A stretch of DNA of 64,000 bases, taken from NCBI RefSeq assembly GCF_003967075.1, contig NZ_AP018664.1, positions 2,790,001-2,854,000 of the forward strand, given 5' to 3'. Positions 26,923 through 34,903 of the stretch are shown here, piece after piece (position 1 is the stretch's first letter; the number at the start of each line of letters is the position of its first letter). The notes under the pieces are model-generated. The model saw only the letters and a program-made list of their open reading frames with translations. It did no database searches and was not told the origin of the DNA. The DNA is from Sphingobium amiense (GTDB taxonomy: Bacteria; Pseudomonadota; Alphaproteobacteria; Sphingomonadales; Sphingomonadaceae). The translations under genes were made by a program, and so were the position numbers.

Positions 26923-27560
26923 GCCTTTCCTTCCATGTCGTCGAGCAGGGCGCGCAAGCGCGACAGGCGCACATCCGGGCCATCCTCGACCCAGCCGTCC
27001 GCCGTTTCCAGACGGACACAGCCGCGCTGCATCGCTTTGTCGGCGATCAGGGGCACGCCGATGACTTCGTCCTTGAGCAGATCGGCATCGTCGGGATGGA
27101 CGTGGAGGGCGCTGCGATCCTGATTATTCTCGATAAAGGCCGCGACGGTATCGCACCGCTGGACGAGCCGTTCCATGTCGATCTCGACTTCGCCGACAAT
27201 CTGTTCGACGAGGCGCACGACAGTGGCGGACAGCATGGTGGACAGCATGCCGCTGGGCGCGGGCGCGAGCATTTCGAGCGCTCCGGCCAGACGCTCCTGC
27301 GCCTCGACCTCGCTTGCCTGAGCTTCGCCGGTGATGCGGCACCCTTCCTCGAAACCCATGGTGAAGGCTTCCACACGCGCTTCTTCGAGCGCGTCGACGG
27401 GTTCTGCGGGCGACCGTTCGCCGCGCAGCGCAGCGGTCTGCTGCCCTGCGGGTGCAGTGTAGAGACTGCGGAAGCCGCCTTCGACCGGGCGGAAGCCCGC
27501 AACCGCAACCGGTGCGGCTTCGCTCGCCGCGTCTGCGCCCCAGATCCTATACAAAATCAT
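26919..27560 (-). CDS. fliH: flagellar export regulator FliH
   Basis: 213-residue peripheral protein that tethers FliI to the C-ring. It has an E/A-rich middle region (EEARVEAFTMGFEEGCRITGEAQASEVEAQERLAGALE) and a FliH-type C-terminal half with LVEQIVGEVEIDMERLVQRCDTVAAFI and HVHPDDADLL. It overlaps the end of fliG by 14 bases and the start of fliI by four. Confidence 0.9.
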   Translation of the reverse strand: MILYRIWGADAASEAAPVAVAGFRPVEGGFRSLYTAPAGQQTAALRGERSPAEPVDALEEARVEAFTMGFEEGCRITGEAQASEVEAQERLAGALEMLAPAPSGMLSTMLSATVVRLVEQIVGEVEIDMERLVQRCDTVAAFIENNQDRSALHVHPDDADLLKDEVIGVPLIADKAMQRGCVRLETADGWVEDGPDVRLSRLRALLDDMEGKA

Positions 27561-28563
27561 TGCCCTTTCCGCCGAGCATGATGGTGCCCGCGTCCGCCAT
27601 GCGGCGTGCGGTCGCGATGATGAGCTTCTGCGCGTCGATCACTTCGGCAAGGCGGATGGGTCCGCGTTCCTCGATCTCGTCGGCGATGGCCTGCGCGGCG
27701 CGGGCGGACATGCAACTGAATATCTTGGCCTTCAGCATGTCGTTCGCGCCCTTGAGCGCCACGACCAGCACGCTGCTGTCGATGGTGCGCATGAGGGTGC
27801 CGAGATTCTTGTCGTCCATGTCGATGAGGTTGTCGAAGACGAACATCTCCTCCTCGATGGTCTGGGCGATCATCTTGTCGCGCTTGGCGACGGCCTTCAT
27901 GATCCGCTGCTCGCTGTCCTTGCGGACATTGTTCATGATCGCGGCCGCTTCGCCCGTGCCGCCGCGCTGCGACGCCGCGCCCTGCTTGTTGACGGGGCCG
28001 CGCAGGAGAAGATTCTCCAGATCCTCCAGCGCCTCGTTCGACACCGGGCCGAGCGTGGCGATGCGGTAGACGATCTCTTCCTGATATTCGACCGGCAGCA
28101 GTTGCAGCACATCGGCGGCAACAGGCGCTTCGAGATGGGCGAGGACGATCGCCATGATCTGCGGATGCTCCGCCTCGATCAGCGTGGCGATTTCCTTGGC
28201 ATCCATCCACTTGAGCATCTCAAGCTGGGTGGAGCGGGTCGGCGGGGTGATGCGGGCAAGGATGGTTTCGGCACGCTCCTCACCCAGCGCCTTGGTCATC
28301 GCGCCGCGGATGTGGCGGGTTGCGCCATAGCCGATGGTGGTCCGCTTCTTGGCCTTGTTGACGAAATGGTCGAGCGCCTCGTTCACTTCCTCCGGCTCGA
28401 CATCCTGCACGTCATACATGGCGTAGCCGAGCTGGCGCACTTCGTCGGGTTCGAGACGCGAGAGGATCTGCGCGGCCTCATCCTCGTCGAACAGCATCAG
28501 GAGAACGGCGGCGGCGGCGCTGCCCTTGAGCGCCTCGGGACGGCCGGGGACGATCTCAGGCAT
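27547..28563 (-). CDS. fliG: flagellar motor switch protein FliG
   Basis: 338-residue C-ring protein that bears the torque-generating charges. N-terminal domain (GSAAAAVLLMLFDEDEAAQILSRLEPDEV), middle domain with the EHPQIMAIVLAHLEA block (EHPQ motif that binds FliM), and the C-terminal domain with FVFDNLIDMDDKNLGTLMRTIDSSVLVVALKGA, including the conserved charged helix facing the stator. Full length for the family. Overlaps the end of fliF by eight bases and the start of fliH by 14. Confidence 0.97.
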   Translation of the reverse strand: MPEIVPGRPEALKGSAAAAVLLMLFDEDEAAQILSRLEPDEVRQLGYAMYDVQDVEPEEVNEALDHFVNKAKKRTTIGYGATRHIRGAMTKALGEERAETILARITPPTRSTQLEMLKWMDAKEIATLIEAEHPQIMAIVLAHLEAPVAADVLQLLPVEYQEEIVYRIATLGPVSNEALEDLENLLLRGPVNKQGAASQRGGTGEAAAIMNNVRKDSEQRIMKAVAKRDKMIAQTIEEEMFVFDNLIDMDDKNLGTLMRTIDSSVLVVALKGANDMLKAKIFSCMSARAAQAIADEIEERGPIRLAEVIDAQKLIIATARRMADAGTIMLGGKGNDFV

Positions 28564-30316
28564 TTTCCTTTTCCTTCTTCGCTTCCTTGAGAAGGTCGCG
28601 GACGACCAGAGCGGCGCGATCCGGGTCCTGCTTCACGAAATTGCGAATGAGGTCAGCGCGCTGGGCGTAATCATAAGTGGAGGAGATCATGTCGAGCGTG
28701 ACGCGAGCCTCCCCTCCGTTGGCGGAGGGTGCAGCCGCCTGGCGCATGAGTTCGCCCGAAATTTCGCGGCCGATCTTCTGACCCGCCTGCGCCTGCGCCA
28801 CGCCGCCCGCTTCCTGCGCGGCAGCACGGCGCTTGAGCAGCGGCCTGCCGATCCCGAAGATGACCAGCAAGGCGACCAGCAGGGCCGAGACATTGCGGGT
28901 GAGCGGCGCGATCCAGTCGGCCTCATACCATGGCGCTTCTACGGCGGCTTCCTTGACGAAGCTGCGCGAAGACAGAGCGACCACGTCGCCGCGCGCCTGA
29001 TCGAAGCCGATCGCGCCCTTCACCAGCGCTTCGAGCGCCGCGATTTCCTGCGCCGAGCGTGGTTTCCCGTCCGCGCCATTGTCGAGCGCGACGGCGACCG
29101 ACAGGCGCTTGACCGTGCCGACCGCGTCCTTCGTCACCGACACCTCACGTCCCAGTTCGAACGAGCGGTTGAAGGTTTCTTCCGTCTTCATCAGCGGATT
29201 GGGCGGCGTGCCGGGCTGGCCCGCCTGCGCGGTCTGGCCCTGCGCCACCGCCTGACCGTTGGGGTTGGTCTGCGTCACGGTCGGGTTGACCGGCGCCTGA
29301 TTGCTCAGTGCGCCCGGAATGCCCGACGCTTCGCCAGCGCCCTGACCGCGCGGGTCGGATGCCCAGGTGCCCTGTTCGGTCCGCAGGCGCGCTTCATCCT
29401 GAGGATAGGTTTCGCGCGTTGCCTGACGCTCGGCGAAGTTGAGTTCCGCGTGGACCTCGGTGGAGAAATTGCCCTGTCCGAGGATCGGCGTCAGCAGCGC
29501 GATCACCGACTGTTTGTAGCGATCTTCCATTCGCGACTGGATGGCGATCTGGCGGTCGTCGGCGGCGTTGCCGTCATTGTTGCTGAGCAGCCGGCCATTC
29601 TGGTCCACCACCGAAATATCGTCGGGGCTGAGTTCCGGGATCGAGGACGCGACGAGGTGAACGATGGCGCTCACCTGCTGGTCGGTCAGCGACCGGCCAT
29701 TGGCAAGGCGCAGCATCACCGAAGCGGAAGGCTTCGTCCGTTCGCGCAGGAAGACGCTGGGCGGTTCGACCGCAAGGTGCACCTTGGCGCTTTCAACGCT
29801 GTCGATCGCCTCGATCGTGCGGGCGAGGTCCATTTCGCGGGCGGAGCGCAGCTTCTCGCCCTCCACCGCGCGGCTCGCGCCCATCGGCAGGCTGTCGATC
29901 ATGCTGTTGCCGTCGGGCGCGCTCTTGGGCAGGCCCTGCGCGGCAAGCATCATCTTCGCCTTGAAATAATCGCCTTCGCCCACGGTCATCGCGCCGCCAT
30001 TGTCGAAGTCATATTTGATGCCGTTCTGGTCCAGCACCTGCGCGACCGCCGACTTGTCGGAATCGGGAAGGCCGCGGAACAGGTCGCGCTGCGGCGGTTC
30101 GCGCAGCGCCAGCCAGGCAGCCCCGGCGATGGCGACGGTGCCGAGCAGGCCGATCAGCGGCATGCTCCTGGCCACCGCAGGCTGCCGGATGAGACCGGTG
30201 AAGCGGGCCTTGATGGCGTCGAAGCCCCCCGGCCCACCGCCAAAGGCGGCGGCCGGAGCAGCGGGGATGGCGGGGGCGGCAGTGCCGACCGTGGTGGAGA
30301 GGGCGTTCTCGCTCAT
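28556..30316 (-). CDS. fliF: flagellar MS-ring protein FliF
   Basis: 586-residue protein that builds the MS ring. First transmembrane segment at about residues 54-72 (MPLIGLLGTVAIAGAAWLAL), periplasmic ring-building motifs (GLPKSAPDGNSMIDSLPMGASRAVEGEKLRSAREMDLARTIEAIDSVESAKVHLAVEPPSVF is the YscJ/FliF core), a second transmembrane segment near residue 465, and a C-terminal tail (DLIRNFVKQDPDRAALVVRDLL) that binds FliG. The stop overlaps the fliG start. A 714-codon antisense frame over it is rejected as a composition artefact. Confidence 0.96.
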   Translation of the reverse strand: MSENALSTTVGTAAPAIPAAPAAAFGGGPGGFDAIKARFTGLIRQPAVARSMPLIGLLGTVAIAGAAWLALREPPQRDLFRGLPDSDKSAVAQVLDQNGIKYDFDNGGAMTVGEGDYFKAKMMLAAQGLPKSAPDGNSMIDSLPMGASRAVEGEKLRSAREMDLARTIEAIDSVESAKVHLAVEPPSVFLRERTKPSASVMLRLANGRSLTDQQVSAIVHLVASSIPELSPDDISVVDQNGRLLSNNDGNAADDRQIAIQSRMEDRYKQSVIALLTPILGQGNFSTEVHAELNFAERQATRETYPQDEARLRTEQGTWASDPRGQGAGEASGIPGALSNQAPVNPTVTQTNPNGQAVAQGQTAQAGQPGTPPNPLMKTEETFNRSFELGREVSVTKDAVGTVKRLSVAVALDNGADGKPRSAQEIAALEALVKGAIGFDQARGDVVALSSRSFVKEAAVEAPWYEADWIAPLTRNVSALLVALLVIFGIGRPLLKRRAAAQEAGGVAQAQAGQKIGREISGELMRQAAAPSANGGEARVTLDMISSTYDYAQRADLIRNFVKQDPDRAALVVRDLLKEAKKEKENA

Positions 30317-30319
30317 GGA

Positions 30320-30685
30320 TTATACCGGCATGCTCATGATGTCCTTGTAGGCGGACAGGAGTTTGTTGCGGACCTGAAGGGTCGCTTCGAAGCTGACCGA
30401 CGCCTGCTGCTTGGCCAGCATCACGGCGGCAATGTCAGTGGTTTCGCCCCGTTCGAACGCGGCGGCGGCTTCGCCTGCCTGATTCTGGAGGCCGTTCACC
30501 TGTTGCAGCGCGCTGGAGAGCGCATCGGTGAAGGCGCCGGGCTTGCTGTCCTGAACACCGCCCAGCGGAGCGTTGCCGCCAACCGTCGGCGCGGACGATA
30601 CGTCGCGCAGGGCGGCGTTCTTCTGCAGGATGGCGTTGCGGATCGCCATCACGCTGTCGGTCGGGGATAGGCCGTTGATCGCCAT
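30320..30685 (-). CDS. fliE: flagellar hook-basal body complex protein FliE
   Basis: 121-residue export-gate adapter between MS ring and rod. The C-terminal half matches FliE: FTDALSSALQQVNGLQNQAGEAAAAFERGETTDIAAVMLAKQQASVSFEATLQVRNKLLSAYKDIMSMPV, which contains the LQVRNKLxxAYxxIMxMPV end seen across the family. First structural gene of the fliEFGHIJKL series, 14 bases after the activator gene and four bases before fliF. Confidence 0.95.
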   Translation of the reverse strand: MAINGLSPTDSVMAIRNAILQKNAALRDVSSAPTVGGNAPLGGVQDSKPGAFTDALSSALQQVNGLQNQAGEAAAAFERGETTDIAAVMLAKQQASVSFEATLQVRNKLLSAYKDIMSMPV

Positions 30686-30699
30686 GGTTCAGCGCTCCC

Positions 30700-31977
30700 T
30701 CAGGCTGCCGCCAGCTCGCGCATTTCGGCGAGCCGGTAGCGCAGCGTGCGTTCGGAAATGCCGAGCTTCCGCGCGGCGGCGGCACGGTGGCCGTCCGTCT
30801 CGCGCAGCGCGGTGCGGATCGCCTCCAGCTTGGAATGGCGGGCGACATCGCGCAGGCGCACCGGCTCCGCGGGCGCGAAGGCGGCAGGGGCGATGATCGG
30901 CTGCGCGGGCGCGGCGGCGATCTGTGGGGCGGCGCCCATGTGAAGGTCGTCGGCTTCGATCCGGTCTCCGTCGCGCAGGACCATCGCGCGCTGGAGCACG
31001 TTGCCCAGTTCGCGGGCGTTGCCGGGCCAGTTATGGACCGAAAGCTTGTCGATAGCGTCGGTCGTTGGCCAGATGAGGTCGGCCTTGCCCATGTCGGACA
31101 GGCGCAACAGCATGGCGGCAGTGATCGCACTCACGTCGCCGCGCCGTTGGCTGAGCGGGCGCAGTTCGAGCGGCATGACGTTGAGCCGCCAGTAAAGATC
31201 TTCGCGGAAGCGGCCTGCGGCGACTTCCTCGGCAAGGTTGCGGTTGCACGCCGCGATCACGCGGACATTGACCGGCACCGGATGGGTCGCGCCGACGGGC
31301 AGCACTTCGCCTTCCTGCAGGGCACGCAGCAGCTTCGCCTGAAGCGCCAGCGGGAGTTCGGCGATTTCGTCGAGGAACAAGGTGCCGCCATCCGCCGCGA
31401 GGAACAGACCCTCGGAAGCGTTGGCCGCGCCGGTGAAGCTGCCTTTCTTGTGACCGAACAGCATCGCTTCCATCATGGTTTCGGGAAGCGCGGCGCAATT
31501 GACGGCGATGAAATCGTGGGTCGAGCGGCCCGACTGGGCATGAAGGAAGCGCGCCATGCCTTCCTTGCCGGTGCCGGTATCGCCCTGGATGAGCACGGTG
31601 GCGTCGCTGCGGGCGACGCGTCCGGCCATCGTCATCAGGCGCGCGCTACCGTTATCGCCGACCGCCGGGACATTGGCGGGGCGAGCGAGTTCGGCGATGA
31701 GGGCGAAGGCGAAGCCCATGTCCGCCATGCCGAAGGCGATCCGCGCAGGCAGGCCGTTCGCAGCGGCCAGCAGCGACGGCGCGCCTTCAACGATCGTGAT
31801 GAGGATGTCCCGGTGGGTCGCATGACCGATTTCCGTCGCCAGCAGCACGCGGCGGCTGTCCCTGTCACGAGGGCTGGCGGCATCGACGACCCGCACGGCA
31901 TAGAACGCATTTTCGAGCCAGTGCTGCAGGCCCGGAACGAGCGCACAGACCCCACGGCTCACGTCAAGCGATGACAT
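30700..31977 (-). CDS. sigma-54-dependent transcriptional activator, probable flagellar master regulator (FleT/FleQ type)
   Basis: 425-residue AAA+ activator. Residues about 1-120 form a non-receiver N-terminal region with no phosphorylatable aspartate pattern that I can see. The central AAA+ domain has Walker A GDTGTGKE, the sigma-54-contact loop GSFTGA (usual GAFTGA, second residue changed), Walker [13 protein letters not shown] and a [15 protein letters not shown] sensor II region. A Fis-type helix-turn-helix ([22 protein letters not shown]) ends it. Start ATG 31977 has GGGA upstream. It lies 14 bases before fliE; the order activator-fliEFGHIJ is that of fleT in Rhodobacter sphaeroides (from memory). 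It likely drives the sigma-54 sites listed here. Confidence 0.88.
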   Translation of the reverse strand: MSSLDVSRGVCALVPGLQHWLENAFYAVRVVDAASPRDRDSRRVLLATEIGHATHRDILITIVEGAPSLLAAANGLPARIAFGMADMGFAFALIAELARPANVPAVGDNGSARLMTMAGRVARSDATVLIQGDTGTGKEGMARFLHAQSGRSTHDFIAVNCAALPETMMEAMLFGHKKGSFTGAANASEGLFLAADGGTLFLDEIAELPLALQAKLLRALQEGEVLPVGATHPVPVNVRVIAACNRNLAEEVAAGRFREDLYWRLNVMPLELRPLSQRRGDVSAITAAMLLRLSDMGKADLIWPTTDAIDKLSVHNWPGNARELGNVLQRAMVLRDGDRIEADDLHMGAAPQIAAAPAQPIIAPAAFAPAEPVRLRDVARHSKLEAIRTALRETDGHRAAAARKLGISERTLRYRLAEMRELAAA

Positions 31978-32087
31978 GACCAAAATCCCACATAATGGCT
32001 GGCTTGTACCCCCGTACGCCCCTGCCCCTTCGATGAATGGGTTTTACCGTGAGCGTGGTTATTAGATGGTTAACGCCGGCCGGCAGC

Positions 32088-32112
32088 TTGCCGCCCGACC
32101 GGCAATTTTTTT
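32088..32112 (+). terminator. intrinsic-terminator-like hairpin upstream of fliC
   Basis: TTGCCG (32088-32093) pairs with CGGCAA (32100-32105) around a six-base loop and is followed by seven T (32106-32112). It sits about 117 bases upstream of the fliC promoter, with no plus-strand gene ahead of it, and could block read-through into fliC. Confidence 0.5.
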
Positions 32113-32228
32113 CCGGTAAAAACGGCAACTTGTTCGACCTTGGTCTAACAGGCGCGCGTTGCGCGCGCGTAAGGGACCGGCCGCGGCGTTCGAATCATAT
32201 CCGTTCGCAAAAAAATGACAGGCCGCGT

Positions 32229-32255
32229 TAAAGCCCTGACGCCCCCCGCCGTTAT
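32229..32255 (+). promoter_or_regulatory. FliA (sigma-28) type promoter of fliC
   Basis: TAAA (32229-32232) and GCCGTTAT (32248-32255) are separated by exactly 15 bases, against the sigma-28 consensus TAAA-N15-GCCGATAA. Expected transcription start near 32262, giving a leader of about 58 bases before the ATG at 32320. The rest of the 342-base gap between the activator gene and fliC shows only the hairpin at 32088 and GC-rich repeats (GCGCGCG) near 32150. Confidence 0.85.
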
Positions 32256-32319
32256 CCCCTTTCGAGGCCGCAAGCGCCCTGATGGCAGCGACCGAGTGAT
32301 TGAACGGAAAGGGAATATC

Positions 32320-33135
32320 ATGACTGTTATCGGAACCAACTCTTCGGCCCTGCGTGCGGCCAATGCTTCGACCATGGCCAGCAAGGCGCTGTCTTCGGCG
32401 ATGGAACGCCTGTCGACCGGCAAGCGCATCAACAGCGCGAAGGACGACGCCGCCGGCCTCGCCATCGCTTCGACCATGACCGCCTCGATCAAGGGCATGA
32501 CCCAGGGCATCCGCAACGCCAATGACGGCATGTCGATGGCGCAGACCGCGGAAGGCGCGCTCGGCGAAGTCAGCAACATGCTCCAGCGTATGCGTGAACT
32601 GACCGTCCAGGGTAAGAACGGCACCAACGACACCAACGCCAAGGCGAACATCAAGGCGGAGCTGGACGAACTGGGCAAGCAGATCGACAACATCCTGACC
32701 AACACCGAATTCAACGGCCAGAAACTGTTCGACGGCACCGCCGGCACGGCAGGCGTCGTGACCATCCAGGCCGGTTCGGGCGCTTCGGACACGGTCGACC
32801 TCTCCTTCGCCGCCCTCGACCTTTCGGCGGTTGCAACGAACGCCGGTGCCGTGGAAGCCGCCGATGGTTCGCTGACCGTCTATAACACCGCTCTCCAGAC
32901 GGTTGCGACGACCCGCGCTACGCTTGGTGCCGCCCAGAACCGCCTCGAATCGACGGTCAACAACCTGACGGCCAACGTCACCAACCTGACCGACGCCCGC
33001 AGCCGCATCGAAGACGCCGACTTCTCGGCAGAATCGACCGCGCTCGCCAAGCAGCAGATCCTGAGCCAGGCTTCGACCGCGATGCTGGCGCAGGCCAACC
33101 AGAGCCAGCAGGGCGTGCTGAAGCTGATCAGCTAA
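32320..33135 (+). CDS. fliC: flagellin
   Basis: 271-residue flagellin, short for the family, so the variable D2/D3 region is almost absent. N-terminal D0/D1 ([19 protein letters not shown], then [21 protein letters not shown]) and C-terminal D1/D0 ([48 protein letters not shown]) are both complete. The segment QRMRELTVQ (residues near 90) retains the form bound by animal TLR5, unlike many alphaproteobacterial flagellins. ATG 32320 is preferred to an earlier in-frame start at 32215 because GAAAGGGA lies upstream and the protein N terminus is the canonical one. Preceded by a FliA promoter and followed by a strong hairpin. Confidence 0.97.
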   Translation: MTVIGTNSSALRAANASTMASKALSSAMERLSTGKRINSAKDDAAGLAIASTMTASIKGMTQGIRNANDGMSMAQTAEGALGEVSNMLQRMRELTVQGKNGTNDTNAKANIKAELDELGKQIDNILTNTEFNGQKLFDGTAGTAGVVTIQAGSGASDTVDLSFAALDLSAVATNAGAVEAADGSLTVYNTALQTVATTRATLGAAQNRLESTVNNLTANVTNLTDARSRIEDADFSAESTALAKQQILSQASTAMLAQANQSQQGVLKLIS

Positions 33136-33255
33136 GGCTGAATACAAGATTGGTCGGCTGAGGTCTGGTCACCGCCAGCCGCCCAAGTAACCCCGGCGCA
33201 CCAACAGTCCCCACCGCGCCGTGGCGACACCTTCGATCGAACGACCAACCTCTTC

Positions 33256-33285
33256 GAAGCCTCCGTCCCCCCGGACGGAGGCTTC
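33256..33285 (+). terminator. strong hairpin after fliC
   Basis: Perfect 13-bp arms GAAGCCTCCGTCC (33256-33268) and GGACGGAGGCTTC (33273-33285) enclose CCCC. No T-run follows, so it may act as a 3' RNA-stabilising stem of the fliC message or as a terminator. It is 120 bases after the fliC stop. Confidence 0.75.
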
Positions 33286-33343
33286 ATCGCGTTCGAGGAG
33301 CCGGCGATGGATACAGGGCTTGGCGCGCGCGTTTGCCCGATCC

Positions 33344-34843
33344 ATGATGACGCCCATGACGCAAATGAACCGCCGCGCGATGATCGCCGCTTCCAGCGCT
33401 GCCCTCCTCCTGCCCGAGCGCCTCCGCGCCCAGACGAAGGGCGGCGCATTCTCTTGGGAAGCGCTGGTCGCGCGAGCGCAGGGGCTTGCCAGTGCGCCCT
33501 ATCGGGAAACCCCGCCGCATCCGGGTGCCGCGAAGGTCGATTATGACGCGCTTCACGCCGCGCGCTTCCGCGACGAGCGGACCTTGTGGGGCGGTCTGCC
33601 CGGCGACACGGGCGTGCGTTTTTTCCCTTTGTCCGCCACCGCGCCCCAGCCGGTCGAGATCGCGACCGTGGAAAAGGGCCGCGCCACCCCGCTACGTTAC
33701 GACCCGTCGATGTTCGACGCGCCTGAAGGCAATGCGGTGGCCGCGCTGGGGCCGGGCGCGGGTTTTGCAGGCTTCCGCATCATGAACGCCGCGCGCGACG
33801 GAGACTGGCTGTCCTTCCTTGGCGCAAGCTATTTCCGTGCGCCCGGCCCGCAGAAGCAGTTCGGCCTGTCCGCCCGCGCCGTCGCGATCAACACCAGCAT
33901 CGTCGGTCAGGAAGAATTTCCCCGCTTCACCCATTTCTGGCTGGAGCGCACGGGCACCGGCAGAGTTACCATTTATGCCCTGCTGGATGGCCCGTCGATC
34001 ACCGGCGCGTTCCGCTTCGTCAGCAGCCTTGGCAGGGACGGCGTCAGGCAGGACGTGACTGCCGCGCTCTTCCCCCGCCGCGCCATCCGCGAACTTGGCC
34101 TGATGCCGATGACCAGCATGTTCTGGTACGATCAGGCGAGCCGCTCAAAAGGGACGGACTGGCGTTCGGAAATTCACGACAGCGACATGCTGTCCATCGC
34201 CAGCGGGGACGGCAGCGTGCAGGCGCGGCCGATCGTCAATCCGGCGAACCCGCATTTCAGCGCCTTTGTCGAACGCGCCCCCAGGGGCTTCGGCCTGCTC
34301 CAGCGCGACCGCGATTTCGACCATTATCAGGATGACGGCGTCTTCTACGACCGTCGCCCTTCGCTCTGGGCCACCCCCACAGCCCCGTGGGGGTCGGGAC
34401 AGGTGCGGCTCTACGCCTTTCCCACCGACAGCGAATATACCGATAATGTTGCGGCATATTGGACGCCCGATGGAGCCGTGCGGCCGGGCCGCAGGATCGA
34501 CGCACGCTATCGGCTGGACTGGAGTGCGGCACGGTTTCCCGCTTCGTCCGGGCTGGCCATCGTCGAAAATATCTGGCGCGGCCGTGGCGGTGCGGACGGG
34601 GTCGAACGGCTGGTTGTCGATTTTTCCGATGTGCCGCAGGATTCAAAGCCGCAGGTCTGGAGCGATGTCGCCAACGGCAATATCGTCAAGACGGCGGGCT
34701 ATCCCGTGCTGGGCAAGCCCGGCCTGTTCCGGGCCGTCATCGACGTTCGGCGGAGCAGCGCCGTTCCGGCGGATGTCCGCCTGCAATTGCGGTCCGGCAA
34801 TCGTGGGTTCAGCGAGATGCTGCATTACCCGCTGGGCGCATGA
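33344..34843 (+). CDS. opgG: periplasmic glucan biosynthesis protein (OpgG/OpgD family)
   Basis: About 499-residue periplasmic protein that shapes or branches osmoregulated periplasmic glucans made by OpgH. Visible family blocks are FSWEALVARAQGLASAPYRE, YDALHAARFRDERTLWGG, FPRFTHFWLERTG and GLMPMTSMFWYDQ, and the C-terminal Ig-like part. The N terminus MNRRAMIAASSAALLLPERLRAQ has a twin-arginine before a hydrophobic stretch, as in OpgD (exported by Tat). Several ATG codons (33344, 33347, 33356, 33365) are clustered; the exact start is unresolved. It precedes opgH and lies between fliC and fliA. Confidence 0.88.
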   Translation: MMTPMTQMNRRAMIAASSAALLLPERLRAQTKGGAFSWEALVARAQGLASAPYRETPPHPGAAKVDYDALHAARFRDERTLWGGLPGDTGVRFFPLSATAPQPVEIATVEKGRATPLRYDPSMFDAPEGNAVAALGPGAGFAGFRIMNAARDGDWLSFLGASYFRAPGPQKQFGLSARAVAINTSIVGQEEFPRFTHFWLERTGTGRVTIYALLDGPSITGAFRFVSSLGRDGVRQDVTAALFPRRAIRELGLMPMTSMFWYDQASRSKGTDWRSEIHDSDMLSIASGDGSVQARPIVNPANPHFSAFVERAPRGFGLLQRDRDFDHYQDDGVFYDRRPSLWATPTAPWGSGQVRLYAFPTDSEYTDNVAAYWTPDGAVRPGRRIDARYRLDWSAARFPASSGLAIVENIWRGRGGADGVERLVVDFSDVPQDSKPQVWSDVANGNIVKTAGYPVLGKPGLFRAVIDVRRSSAVPADVRLQLRSGNRGFSEMLHYPLGA

Positions 34844-34903
34844 ACGGAACCGCATCCTCACGCGATGGTTCAAAGGCGCGGGTCAGTTGCAGGTGTTTGT
34901 GAT

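Noticed and set aside
25546..27123. 525-codon plus-strand frame over fliI and fliH
   Set aside because: Shadow of fliI with its strong ATPase motifs; biased composition only.
28526..30670. 714-codon plus-strand frame over fliF and fliE
   Set aside because: Antisense to fliF and fliE with complete family motifs; no ribosome site, no homology pattern.
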